A stretch of DNA of 35,825 bases from Listeria rocourtiae FSL F6-920 (GTDB lineage: Bacteria > Bacillota > Bacilli > Lactobacillales > Listeriaceae), in assembly GCF_000525975.1 (NCBI RefSeq), contig NZ_AODK01000031.1:1-35825 (forward strand), given 5' to 3'. Under the pieces are notes generated by a model, which saw only the letters and a list, made by a program, of their open reading frames with translations, was not told the DNA's origin and did no database searches. A program made the position numbers and the translations under genes. Positions within the stretch are counted from its first letter, which is position 1. The number at the start of each line of letters is the position of its first letter. Below are positions 24,524 through 33,796 of this stretch, in pieces.

Positions 24524-26332
24524 CTATTTAACTAATTTCTCCAACTCATCCAATCGTTGCTCAAACACTTTCAACGCATCGGTAACTGGCTTCGCGGTAG
24601 TCATATCCACACCAGCTTTTTTCAGCACTTCAATTGGAAAATCTGAACTTCCTGCCTTCAAAAATGCCACATATTTTTCAACAGCATCCGCACCGCCATG
24701 TAAAATATGGTCACTAAGCGCTGACGCTGCGCTAAACCCTGTCGCATATTGATACACATAATAATTCATATAGAAATGCGGAATACGTGACCATTCCAAA
24801 CCAATCTCATCATCATACACTATCTCGCTACCATAATATTTTTCATTCATCGCAAAATAATTCTCCGTCAAGAATTCAGCCGTTAAAGCCTCACCTTTTT
24901 GATCTGCCTGATAAATAAAATGCTCGAACTCTGCAAATTGCGTTTGGCGGAATACCGTGCCCTTAAATCCATCCAAATAATGATTCAACAAATATGCCCG
25001 CACTTTCGGGTCATCATATTTCTTTAACATGTAATCCGTTAATAAATTCTCATTTGTCGTCGAAGCTACCTCCGCCAAGAAAATCGAATAATCGCCATAA
25101 ACAAAAGGCTGATTTTTCCGCGTATAGTAACTATGCACACTATGCCCCAACTCATGTGCCAACGTAAACACATTATCAATCGTATCCTGCCAGTTCATCA
25201 GAATATACGGATTCGTACTATACGCACCTGAAGAATAAGCACCACTACGCTTACCTTTGTTCTCGACTACATCAATCCAGCGATTATCAAAAGCTTCCTT
25301 CAAAATTGCCTGATACTCTTCTCCAAGTGGCGCAAGACCATTTAAAACAATATCTTTTGCCTCTTCATACGTAAATGCTAAATGAACCTCCGTGGAAAGC
25401 GGTGTATACATATCATACATGCGCAATTCATCCAGTTTCAATAACTCCTTACGTAAACCAACATAGCGCTGTAGCAATGGCAAATGATCATTTACCGCTT
25501 CTATCAACGAATCGTAAACTGATTCAGGAATATGATTCCCAAACAAGGCAGCATGACGCGCCGATTCATAGCCATGAACTTTCGCATAGAAATTTCCTTT
25601 CTTTACTTGACCGGTTAATGTAGTTGCCATCGTATTCTTCAAATTATCATAAGCACTATACATTCCTTTAAATGCGGCTTTACGAACATCACGATTCTTA
25701 CCTTCCATCATTTTGCCATAGCGGCCATGTGTAATTTCCACCTGATCCCCATTCTCATCTTCAATCACCGGAAATTTCATATCGGCATTATTCAAAATAC
25801 TATACGTTCGCGATGCATTACCTAAAACTTCTCCTGCCTGTGCAAGCAAAGCCTCTTCCTTCTCAGAAAGCACGTAAGGGCGATTCAAATTCACTTCTTC
25901 CAACAAATGCGCATACAACTGCAAATCCTTATTCTCAGCTATAAAACCCTGCAGTTTCGCCTCATCCATCGCCAATATTTCTGGTTCGAAGTAGGAAATA
26001 GCTGCAGATGCCTCCGTCAACAAACTTCCAGCGCGACTATTTAACCCTTGATATGTGGTATTTGTCGTATCTTGATCCTGCTTTAAATGGGCATAAACAT
26101 ATAGATTTCCTAATCGATCATATAGCTCATCACGATACTGTAAGGCCTGCAACAAATTATCGCTACTATCCCCCAATTTCCCTTGAAATTCCTTCCCTTC
26201 CTTCACTTTATCCTTTAACTGCGCAAAAGCTACCTCCCATGCATCATCATCTTTAAAAATTGTCGTTAAATCCCATGTTGCACTTACCGGTACTTCTTCT
26301 CGAGTTGGTAATATAGCTATTTTTTTTCTCAC
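24524..26332 (-). CDS. pepF: oligoendopeptidase F
   Basis: A 602-residue M3B zinc metallopeptidase that cuts short peptides in the cytoplasm, well placed next to the Opp peptide importer genes. The zinc site HELGH is at 393-397 (TLAHELGHSVHS), and the family's WDLTTIF start, YSSGAYSTNPYILMNW and RQTQFAEFE blocks are present at full length. The frame opens at GTG 26332, but the better start is the ATG at 26336, ten bases after GGAGG. That ATG is out of frame because of an A8 run (plus T8 at 26320-26327); with A7 the protein would start MSEKKIA. It lies downstream of coiA and ends at its own terminator. Confidence 0.95.
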   Translation of the reverse strand: MRKKIAILPTREEVPVSATWDLTTIFKDDDAWEVAFAQLKDKVKEGKEFQGKLGDSSDNLLQALQYRDELYDRLGNLYVYAHLKQDQDTTNTTYQGLNSRAGSLLTEASAAISYFEPEILAMDEAKLQGFIAENKDLQLYAHLLEEVNLNRPYVLSEKEEALLAQAGEVLGNASRTYSILNNADMKFPVIEDENGDQVEITHGRYGKMMEGKNRDVRKAAFKGMYSAYDNLKNTMATTLTGQVKKGNFYAKVHGYESARHAALFGNHIPESVYDSLIEAVNDHLPLLQRYVGLRKELLKLDELRMYDMYTPLSTEVHLAFTYEEAKDIVLNGLAPLGEEYQAILKEAFDNRWIDVVENKGKRSGAYSSGAYSTNPYILMNWQDTIDNVFTLAHELGHSVHSYYTRKNQPFVYGDYSIFLAEVASTTNENLLTDYMLKKYDDPKVRAYLLNHYLDGFKGTVFRQTQFAEFEHFIYQADQKGEALTAEFLTENYFAMNEKYYGSEIVYDDEIGLEWSRIPHFYMNYYVYQYATGFSAASALSDHILHGGADAVEKYVAFLKAGSSDFPIEVLKKAGVDMTTAKPVTDALKVFEQRLDELEKLVK

Positions 26333-26402
26333 TCATAAATCCAATACCTCCAATAATTACTTCTTCATTCATTATGAGCTAATCCAAATGAAAATGCAAA
26401 AA

Positions 26403-27523
26403 TCAGATATCCAAAAAATACGCCTCATCATTCACCAGTTCTTTCATCTGCCTAGACATCGTATAATATCCCGCACTACTTCTCCGTAAAATTCCTTGCT
26501 TACAAAGAAATTGCAAATATGCTAAACAAAGCTCAGTACGGTCCTCATCCCAAATAAGTGGCATAGGAACTACATTTTTCACAAAAACCGTGAGCAAGTG
26601 GTCCAACTGAAAAGATTCCTCACAATCCATCCCTCGAAAAAAATCACGCCATAAATAAAACTGCCACTCCATCGCCGGTGTCTTCACTCTAAATTGCATG
26701 GGTAGTACAACACCAATCTCTATTGGCAAGTGCTGCAAATAATACCCCTGTTCATACAAATCCTTTAGAAACAAACTCTGCTTCTTAAATCGCGTATAGA
26801 AATAACACTGTTTCTGCCTCTCAAAAGCTAAATCCCGCTTCACATAAAAAGTCGCATACTTAATCCGCCCTATCGCTTTCTTAATCACATCAAATCCCAC
26901 ACGTCCATCAAACGTCATTGATCGCGCATAAAAACGATTTATTGTATCCATCGTAATATGATATAGCAACGTCCAACAATTTATTTCCGGCAAATATTGC
27001 ACTAAATAATATCCTAAATTCGATTTCTGCTTAATAAAGGCCTGCTGAAAAGTCGTCAAATAATATCTCCCCTTTACCATCCGAATATCTTGGCCAAGAA
27101 TCCAATGGACGCCAAGTCCTGCTAGATGATAATCTTCCGTTCTCTGTCGCAATTCATGCACAGGAACTGTAGAACACTGATATTCGATGACAGTGCGTTC
27201 GTCCACAAGAATATCCGCCTGGCGCTTTATGCCACGTAAATATACCTCTACATCGGCTTGAAAATCTTGCAAGATAAGCCACTCCAAAAATATTTTTTCC
27301 CACTCAAATGTCGTTCAGACTCACCTTCCGAAGCAAATCGGCACTTACTAGAGGCTAGATGTGAAAAATGAGGTATATTAATCTCACCTGCCTTCAGAAT
27401 TAACTTCTCTTCACAACAGCCACACGTATACTGATTATTCCCTGCTTTCAAAAAAGCCACATTCCCCCGTGTAACAACAATATCTCGTCCATCTTGATCT
27501 TTTGCGGTAAACATAGTCATCAC
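26403..27523 (-). CDS. coiA: competence protein CoiA (frame broken near 27290)
   Basis: About 373 residues when joined. The N-terminal part (27523-27248) has the zinc-ribbon-like NQYTCGCCEEKLILKAG and NIPHFSHLASSKC, then ESERHLSGKKYF; the second part (27287-26403) continues EWLILQDFQADVEVYLRGIKRQADILVDERTVIEYQCS, the restriction-nuclease-like core of CoiA. One extra T in the T5 at 27286-27290 (or A in the next A6) joins them as GKKYFLEWL, the family pattern, so this is one gene with an indel. CoiA acts in DNA uptake and recombination during transformation. The order mecA-coiA-pepF is standard in Listeria. Confidence 0.85.
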
Positions 27524-27594
27524 TGCCTTTCACAATCTGTATATTAACTATATTCGCCCTATCCTTCATAATTCCTCCCTACTATTCAATAAAC

Positions 27595-27640
27595 GCAAAA
27601 AGACTCGATTCACGTGTTTTTCACAACGTGAATCGAGCCA
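27595..27640 (-). terminator. terminator after mecA
   Basis: A 12-bp stem, CTCGATTCACGT (27604-27615) with ACGTGAATCGAG (27626-27637). On the minus strand it is followed by TCTTTTTG. It separates mecA from coiA. Confidence 0.88.
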
Positions 27641-27650
27641 AAAAGCTTTT

Positions 27651-28304
27651 TTAGTTAAAATATTTCTTTACTTGAGGCAAAGCAGGATCATCAAAAATAA
27701 CTTTGGCATATTCGGCAAGAACATACCCAGTCAAATTTGTTTCATCACCGTACTCTAATAAAATACTGACTACATTATCAATGTTTTTTTCATCAAATTT
27801 CGCTTCAGGAAACTCCACGTAAAGATAATAACTATCTTTGTAGTGGTACAGTTTCGTTGATAACTGATCAAGCCCAGTCGCTTTAGACAAGGTAATCAAG
27901 TCTTCAAATTCGCGGAACTGCAAAATAAATTCTAACGTATCATCGTCCCCACCGTCAGTAATTTTGGTAGGAGTAAAATGCTCTTCTAATAGTTTCTCAA
28001 TACGCTCCTCGGCTAGTTCATCCGCTTGATCCATATTAATCTCAAAACCAGATTCACCTTTACCTAGGTTAGCCTTCGTAACTAGCACTTCTAAACCGTG
28101 CTTCAAAGCTTGTACCTGAATCCAGAGCGGTCCATCAGGAGAGAACTCGTCTTCATACTTAAGCTCATCCATCATATCCCAGAAAAGCTCCTCACTTTTC
28201 TCGCGGTCATACCAAATTTCTTCATGGTTAAATCCGCGTTCTTCCAGATCCATATAAGAGATATAAAACTTTATTGTGTTCTCATTAATACGTTCAATTT
28301 CCAT
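27651..28304 (-). CDS. mecA: adaptor protein MecA
   Basis: 217 residues, the usual Listeria length. The N-terminal MEIERINENTIKFYISYMDLEERGF binds substrates such as ComK and Spx; an acidic linker (about 100-122, EEHFTPTKITDGGDDD) leads to the C-terminal domain that binds ClpC and delivers targets to ClpCP. I start at the ATG at 28304, ten bases after GGGAGAG; a GTG six bases upstream is also possible. It lies next to spxA, whose product may itself be a Clp substrate. Confidence 0.93.
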   Translation of the reverse strand: MEIERINENTIKFYISYMDLEERGFNHEEIWYDREKSEELFWDMMDELKYEDEFSPDGPLWIQVQALKHGLEVLVTKANLGKGESGFEINMDQADELAEERIEKLLEEHFTPTKITDGGDDDTLEFILQFREFEDLITLSKATGLDQLSTKLYHYKDSYYLYVEFPEAKFDEKNIDNVVSILLEYGDETNLTGYVLAEYAKVIFDDPALPQVKKYFN

Positions 28305-28553
28305 CGTCACACACTCTCCCTTCCATCTTTAACATTGACAATGAAGGGTAATTCATTTGTTGTTAATTTCATTGTAGCCTACTTCAAAAAAATGGCTAAT
28401 GTTTGATTTTACTAAGAACCATTATTTTATTGAAGAATACCATCTTAGCCTATATTTACCCATAATTCAAGAGTAGAAACTCCCTAATTGCTCAAAAAAG
28501 CCTATATTTATAAAAAAAATTATGATAATAACCCATCAAAAATCCTAATATGC

Positions 28554-28592
28554 TCCAAAAAAACTACCAATACCTAAAAAGCATTGGTAGTC
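28554..28592 (-). terminator. terminator after spxA
   Basis: Stem CTACCAATGC/GTATTGGTAG on the minus strand (28564-28573 and 28581-28590), followed by TTTTTTT. Confidence 0.9.
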
Positions 28593-28600
28593 CAATAAGA

Positions 28601-28996
28601 TTAGTTAACCAGTTTTTGCGCTTCACGCAATTGGTACGTACGAACGCGACGTGGTAAGAAACGACGAATTTCATCTTCGTTATAGCCTACTTGCAAACGT
28701 TTCTCGTCAATAATAATTGGGCGACGTAGCAAACCTGGATTTTTTTGGATTAACTCAAATAATTCTTGAAGCGGTAAACTATCTAAATCCACATTTAATT
28801 TTTGGAATGTCTTAGAACGTGTGGAAATGATTTCATCCGTACCATCCTCTGTCATTCGTAAAATTTCTTTAATTTCGCCTAAACTTAGCGGCTCCGAGAA
28901 AATATTTCTCTCTTTGTACGGGATATCATGTTCCTCTAGCCATGCACGAGCCTTGCGACAAGACGTGCAACTTGGTGAAGTGTATAACGTTACCAT
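28601..28996 (-). CDS. spxA: redox regulator Spx (SpxA1-type)
   Basis: 131 residues, full length. The redox switch C10-T-S-C13 is intact ([16 protein letters not shown]), and [26 protein letters not shown] is the family's C-terminal block. Spx binds the RNA polymerase alpha C-terminal domain and redirects transcription under thiol stress; in L. monocytogenes SpxA1 is important for aerobic growth. AAGGAG precedes the ATG at a longish distance. It is single in its unit, with its own promoter and terminator. Confidence 0.95.
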   Translation of the reverse strand: MVTLYTSPSCTSCRKARAWLEEHDIPYKERNIFSEPLSLGEIKEILRMTEDGTDEIISTRSKTFQKLNVDLDSLPLQELFELIQKNPGLLRRPIIIDEKRLQVGYNEDEIRRFLPRRVRTYQLREAQKLVN

Positions 28997-29095
28997 TAGA
29001 CATTCACACTCCTTATTGGTTTATTGTTTCATTCAATGTAACGAATTTCCTAACAATATATCTATTGGAAACGATCTCTTTTAAGACCTACTTTC

Positions 29096-29101
29096 ATTAT
29101 A
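29096..29101 (-). promoter_or_regulatory. -10 box of a candidate spxA promoter
   Basis: TATAAT on the minus strand in GGTGTATAATG, about 95 bases before the spxA start codon. The -35 is poor, so an activator or an additional promoter is likely. Confidence 0.45.
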
Positions 29102-29276
29102 CACCAAAATAGCAAAAAGCAATACACTATTTTAAAAAAAAGTTATCCAACTCACACAGATTGAAAGTTGCTCGTTATATGTATGTTACCCTTACTATAC
29201 CGCTTTAAAACAAGAATTCGATGAAAAAATAAACCTTTACATTAAAAATAAATGAGAATTTTGTTAAAATGCTACC

Positions 29277-29308
29277 AGAAAAGCCACCCTGAAAATTCAG
29301 GATGGCTT
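29277..29308 (-). terminator. terminator after the opp operon
   Basis: A near-perfect hairpin, AAGCCACCCTGAA with TTCAGGATGGCTT (29281-29308), two-base loop and one mismatch, followed on the minus strand by TTTTCTGG. It comes after the larger structured element at 29310-29398. Confidence 0.75.
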
Positions 29309-29309
29309 C

Positions 29310-29398
29310 AGCGTGTCGACAAACACTTATCTCCGTCGTTAAAGTCTGCGCGACCTATGCTTGACTTTACCTAGAATCTAAACACTTGCCGACACGCT
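29310..29398. repeat. 89-bp palindrome-bounded structured element
   Basis: The ends AGCGTGTCG (29310-29318) and CGACACGCT (29390-29398) are exact inverse complements. Inside, AAAGTC (29341-29346) pairs with GACTTT (29363-29368), and AAACACTT appears twice as a direct repeat. The element lies between oppF and its terminator and has no open frame. It could be a small interspersed repeat (MITE or REP-like) or a structured 3' RNA. Confidence 0.55.
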
Positions 29399-29429
29399 AA
29401 GTTTTATTTAGTGGAAAATTATATATTGA

Positions 29430-30395
29430 CTATTCTATAGTTTCAGTGGCTTCCGCGGTCAATTTGGCATGCTTCTCTTGGTAGGTAGCTACTTCCTCAG
29501 GAGAGCAATAAACAAAATGACCTGGTGCAATTTCACGCATCTGCAAATCTTCATTTCCAGTATAATTATGAATCGCAGGATCATATGTTTTACGTATACG
29601 AGTGCGCTCATAGTTAGGATCAGGTAATGGAATCGCAGAAAGTAGTGATTCTGTATAAGCATGTAACGGTGCGCGGTACAAATCATCAGCTGGTGCTAAT
29701 TCCACCAATTTACCAAAGTACATAACGCCGATACGGTCACTAATATATTTAACCATTGACAAATCATGTGCAATAAATAAATAAGTTAAACCTTTTTCTT
29801 TTTGCAACTGTCTTAATAAATTCACGACTTGTGCTTGAATCGAAACGTCTAGTGCAGAAATTGGCTCATCGGCAATGATGAATTCTGGTTGAACAGCAAG
29901 CGCACGAGCAATCCCGATACGCTGGCGCTGACCACCGGAGAATTCATGTGGATAACGCCCAGCATGTTCTTTGCTCAAACCAACCGTTTCTAATAGCTCA
30001 TATACTTGATTCGTTAACTCAGATGGTGTTTTGGCTAAGCCATGAATACGAATTCCTTCTGCAATAATGTCCTTTACTTTCATACGCGGATTAAGCGAGG
30101 CATATGGATCTTGGAAAATCATTTGCATTTTGCGACGAAATTCGTGCATTTCTGTACGTGATTTACGACCATGCACGTTCGCGCCATTGTACAATACTTC
30201 GCCGTCTGTTGCATCATAGAGGCGAATAATCGTACGTCCAGTTGTCGATTTACCACAACCAGATTCTCCTACAAGACCTAGTGTCTCTCCTTTATAAATA
30301 TCAAAAGAAATACCATCCACAGCACGAACTTCACTTGACTTGCCTTTATTAAAGTATTGCTTTAGATTCTTAATTTCAAGTAGTTTCTCAGCCAT
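29430..30395 (-). CDS. oppF: oligopeptide ABC transporter ATP-binding protein OppF
   Basis: 321 residues, one of the two ATPases of the oligopeptide importer. Walker [11 protein letters not shown]-loop [14 protein letters not shown], signature [15 protein letters not shown], Walker [13 protein letters not shown] and the switch histidine IAHDLS are all present, and the C-terminal oligopeptide extension follows ([10 protein letters not shown] ... FVYCSPEEV). It overlaps the end of oppD by eight bases, so translation is coupled. Last gene of the operon. Confidence 0.95.
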   Translation of the reverse strand: MAEKLLEIKNLKQYFNKGKSSEVRAVDGISFDIYKGETLGLVGESGCGKSTTGRTIIRLYDATDGEVLYNGANVHGRKSRTEMHEFRRKMQMIFQDPYASLNPRMKVKDIIAEGIRIHGLAKTPSELTNQVYELLETVGLSKEHAGRYPHEFSGGQRQRIGIARALAVQPEFIIADEPISALDVSIQAQVVNLLRQLQKEKGLTYLFIAHDLSMVKYISDRIGVMYFGKLVELAPADDLYRAPLHAYTESLLSAIPLPDPNYERTRIRKTYDPAIHNYTGNEDLQMREIAPGHFVYCSPEEVATYQEKHAKLTAEATETIE

Positions 30396-31467
30396 CTACT
30401 TCAACCCCCTTCGCGTGAACAGCTTGCATACCAGGATGTTCCGTTGCAAATTGTTCTTGACGACGTAATACGGCATCAGGAGGCGTTACTTCTGGTGCGT
30501 CTGGATGCAATAACCAGGTCGCTGCATAATGCGTGTCAGAAACTTTATACATTGGCGGCTCCTGTTCTAAATCGATTTGCATCGCATACCTATTACGAGC
30601 CGCGAATGCATCCCCTTTTGGAGGATCCAACAAATCAGGAGGCGTACCTGGAATAACAAACAATTCCTCCTCGTCCGTATCCAAAGTTGGCATCGAGCTA
30701 ATAAGTCCCCACGTATATGGATGTTGTGGATTATAGAAAATCTCATCAACTGTCCCGATCTCAACGATTTTGCCACCATACATAACTGCTACACGATCTG
30801 CTACATTCGCAACAACACCAAGGTCGTGCGTAATGAAGATAATCGACGTATCAATCTTCTTCTGCAAATCTTTCATCAAGTCCAAAATCTGTGCTTGAAT
30901 CGTAACATCGAGCGCTGTTGTAGGCTCATCGGCAATCAGAATTTGTGGGTTACACGCAAGCGAAATCGCAATAACAACACGTTGACGCATACCACCAGAG
31001 AACTGATGTGGATACTGTTTCAAACGCTCTTCTGCATTTGGAATACCAACTAATTGAAGCAAACGAAGCGCTGTTTTCAACGCTTCTTTTTTGCTAATTT
31101 TTTGGTGTTTGATGATCGGTTCTGCAATTTGTTTGCCGATGGTCATTGTTGGATTTAATGAGGTCATCGGATCTTGGAAAATCATCGAAATTTCTTTCCC
31201 ACGAATTTTTTGCATTTGTTTTTCAGATGCTTTCGCGATATCTATACCGTTAAATAGGATTTCTCCTGATTTAATTTTGGAATTGCTTTCTGGTAATAGG
31301 CGCATGATGGACTTTGTTGTTACGGATTTACCCGAGCCAGACTCACCAACAATAGCTAGTGTCTCACCTTTAATAAGATCAAAGCTCACGCCACGGATTG
31401 CTTTTACTTCACCAGCATACGTATGAAACGAAATATGCAGGTCTTTTACTTCTAATAGTTTTTCCAT
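30388..31467 (-). CDS. oppD: oligopeptide ABC transporter ATP-binding protein OppD
   Basis: 359 residues. Walker A GESGSGKSV, Q-loop MIFQDPMTSLNPTM, signature FSGGMRQRVVIAISL, Walker B ILIADEPTTALD and switch ITHDLG are intact. The C-terminal extension has TPPDLLDPPKGDAFAARNRYAM, the OppD/DppD motif, although the cysteine that usually follows for an iron-sulfur cluster in some members is absent. It pairs with OppF to power import. It follows oppC by 17 bases. Confidence 0.95.
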   Translation of the reverse strand: MEKLLEVKDLHISFHTYAGEVKAIRGVSFDLIKGETLAIVGESGSGKSVTTKSIMRLLPESNSKIKSGEILFNGIDIAKASEKQMQKIRGKEISMIFQDPMTSLNPTMTIGKQIAEPIIKHQKISKKEALKTALRLLQLVGIPNAEERLKQYPHQFSGGMRQRVVIAISLACNPQILIADEPTTALDVTIQAQILDLMKDLQKKIDTSIIFITHDLGVVANVADRVAVMYGGKIVEIGTVDEIFYNPQHPYTWGLISSMPTLDTDEEELFVIPGTPPDLLDPPKGDAFAARNRYAMQIDLEQEPPMYKVSDTHYAATWLLHPDAPEVTPPDAVLRRQEQFATEHPGMQAVHAKGVEVDG

Positions 31468-31484
31468 TTTTCCTCACCTCACCT

Positions 31485-32504
31485 TTAATCACGCATTTTC
31501 GGATCAAACGCATCACGTAAGCCGTCAGCAATTAAGTTAAATGCAATCATGATAATACATAGTACGAGCGTTGGATAAAGAACCATGTAAGGTAGTACTT
31601 GCAATGTCTTGTACCCTTCACTAATAAGCGTTCCTAGAGATGCTTGTGGAGCTGGAATACCTAAACCGATAAACCCTAGGAAGGCCTCGAAGAATATAGC
31701 ACTTGGAATACTAAACATAACATTGATGATGATAACACCAGATACGTTTGGCAACAAATGCTTGAATAAAATACTAGGCGTCGAGCCACCAAGTGTTTTA
31801 GAAGCTAATACAAATTCTTGATCTTTTAATTTCAAAACTTGTCCACGCACAACCCGGGCCATCGTTATCCAACTGGTCATGGCAATCGCAATGATAATGG
31901 ACATAATACCGGGGTCTAGTACGAGCAGCATGAGGATAACAACAACTAAGTTTGGTATCGCCGAAGCAACCTCCAATATACGTTGCATGACATTATCGAC
32001 ACGTCCACCTGAGTAGCCAGAAATCATACCGTACGTTACACCAACTATTAAGTCAAAGAACGCAGCTACAAAACCAATAAATAGTGATATTTGCGTCCCT
32101 TTCCAAACACGTGTAAATTGGTCACGGCCAAGTGTATCCGTTCCGAACCAATAATACGTCCCCTCAGGTACATTTTTTTGTTTATAAACATCTACTTCTT
32201 CCCCACCAATATTTTGCTTACCATTCCAAAATGGCATATTCTCAAACCCTTGAACTTTAGGTGGCAGTGAAGCATTTGCTGTCGTTTGCTCTGAATACGT
32301 GTACCCAGAAATTAGTGGACCAACAAAAGCCATAATAACAATAAGGGCAAGCACAATAATACTTACTAACGCAGCTCTATTTTTTCTAATGCGAATCCAA
32401 GAATCTTGCATAAATGTAAGGCTTGGACGAAGAATTTTCTCGTGTTCTGATTCTTGCATATGCGCGGGCTGGAATAATTCTTTTGAAATTTTTGGTTCTG
32501 CCAT
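31485..32504 (-). CDS. oppC: oligopeptide ABC transporter permease OppC
   Basis: 339 residues with six membrane segments: one near the N-terminus (ALVSIIVLALIVIMAFVGPLISG), a long outside loop (about 75-125) and five more in the transport domain. The ATPase-contact EAA loop is visible as VLASKTLGGSTPSILFKHLLPN. With OppB it forms the membrane channel. It starts two bases after the oppB stop. Confidence 0.94.
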   Translation of the reverse strand: MAEPKISKELFQPAHMQESEHEKILRPSLTFMQDSWIRIRKNRAALVSIIVLALIVIMAFVGPLISGYTYSEQTTANASLPPKVQGFENMPFWNGKQNIGGEEVDVYKQKNVPEGTYYWFGTDTLGRDQFTRVWKGTQISLFIGFVAAFFDLIVGVTYGMISGYSGGRVDNVMQRILEVASAIPNLVVVILMLLVLDPGIMSIIIAIAMTSWITMARVVRGQVLKLKDQEFVLASKTLGGSTPSILFKHLLPNVSGVIIINVMFSIPSAIFFEAFLGFIGLGIPAPQASLGTLISEGYKTLQVLPYMVLYPTLVLCIIMIAFNLIADGLRDAFDPKMRD

Positions 32505-32506
32505 AA

Positions 32507-33433
32507 TTATTTACCTCCCGACACACGGATACGAGGGTCAATCAATCCGTAAAGAATATCTACCACTAGAATAACGAAAACAAGCATACCCGCGAAGAGT
32601 AGCGTAGTTCCCATAATTACAGGATAGTCGTTGGTTTGTATAGATGAAACAAACTGGCTTCCGATACCTGGAATACCAAAGATATTTTCAATAACAAGTG
32701 AACCTGTCATCAAGGCTACAGTAAGTGGCCCAATAACAGTAATAAGCGGAATCAAAGCATTACGAATAGCATGTTTCCATGCAACCTCAACTCGGTTATT
32801 CCCTTTGGCTTTAGCGAGTAACACATAATCTGAACCAAACACATCAATCAGCTCTGTTCTCATAAAACGAGCGGCGGTAGCGAGTGGGAACATGGCAAGC
32901 GCGAGTGCAGGTAAAATGGTGTACTCGAACGTACCCCAACCAGCTACTGGCAACCATTGTAGTTTAGCTCCAATCCAGTATTGTAGCATAGCAGCAAATA
33001 CGAAGGATGGTATCGATTTCCCAAGTATCGCAATAAACGTACTGGTATAATCCGGCCACTTATTCTGGAACATAGCCGCAATAACACCTAGTATAATACC
33101 AAATAGTAATCCGAAGACAATAGCCTCAACAGCAATTGTAATCGATGGGCCAATTAAATTCCCTAGTATTTCTGAAACAGGACGATTATCCAATTGGAAG
33201 GATACCCCTAGATCCCCCTGCAATAAGCCTCCCATGTAGCGAAGGTATTGTACTGGTACTGGATCATTTAGTCCGTACTGGTCGTTCATCATTTGAATTT
33301 GTTCTGGTGTCATTTTAGCTTCATTTCTATACGGTGAACCTGGTAGATATTGCATTAAAATGAATGTCACTGTTGCAATAATAAACATCGTAATAACCAT
33401 ATATAAGAGCCGTTTCAATCCATATTTAATCAT
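32507..33433 (-). CDS. oppB: oligopeptide ABC transporter permease OppB
   Basis: 308 residues with six membrane segments and the family N-terminus (LKRLLYMVITMFIIATVTFILMQYLPGSPY). The EAA loop is VLLAKAKGNNRVEVAWKHAIRNALIP. It is the second gene of the operon, 363 bases after oppA. The gap holds a hairpin that should lower oppB-F expression relative to oppA. Confidence 0.94.
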   Translation of the reverse strand: MIKYGLKRLLYMVITMFIIATVTFILMQYLPGSPYRNEAKMTPEQIQMMNDQYGLNDPVPVQYLRYMGGLLQGDLGVSFQLDNRPVSEILGNLIGPSITIAVEAIVFGLLFGIILGVIAAMFQNKWPDYTSTFIAILGKSIPSFVFAAMLQYWIGAKLQWLPVAGWGTFEYTILPALALAMFPLATAARFMRTELIDVFGSDYVLLAKAKGNNRVEVAWKHAIRNALIPLITVIGPLTVALMTGSLVIENIFGIPGIGSQFVSSIQTNDYPVIMGTTLLFAGMLVFVILVVDILYGLIDPRIRVSGGK

Positions 33434-33724
33434 CTCTACACCCCCCGAAAAATTTATTTTGTAGAATATTTTCTTATTTTATCATAAGCCTGCAACCATA
33501 GCGAGCTTTGTTTTCTCAATTCACTGTTTTTTAAGCTTGTGCATTTATTTTATCCTGAAAAAGATAATCTGCCCTTTTTCGCGAAGTTTAAACACACCCT
33601 TCTCACACCAAAATATACCGAGTTATCTAAAAACTCACTTTGATTATTCTGGACTCGAGCATAATAAACTGAAATCTCTTGTCACTTTACTATTTGGATA
33701 TGTAACACATCCTTAGTCATCATT

Positions 33725-33756
33725 AAAAGAGAGAGTATATAGAATATACTCTCTCG
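33725..33756 (-). terminator. hairpin between oppA and oppB (partial terminator)
   Basis: An 11-bp perfect stem, GAGAGAGTATA (33729-33739) with TATACTCTCTC (33745-33755), five-base loop, followed on the minus strand by TTTT. Leaky terminators here are typical of binding-protein operons, where oppA mRNA is in excess. The rest of 33434-33724 shows no gene. Confidence 0.8.
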
Positions 33757-33796
33757 AATTACAGTCAAGCATTTCTTCCTTCAATGTGTGTCAAAC

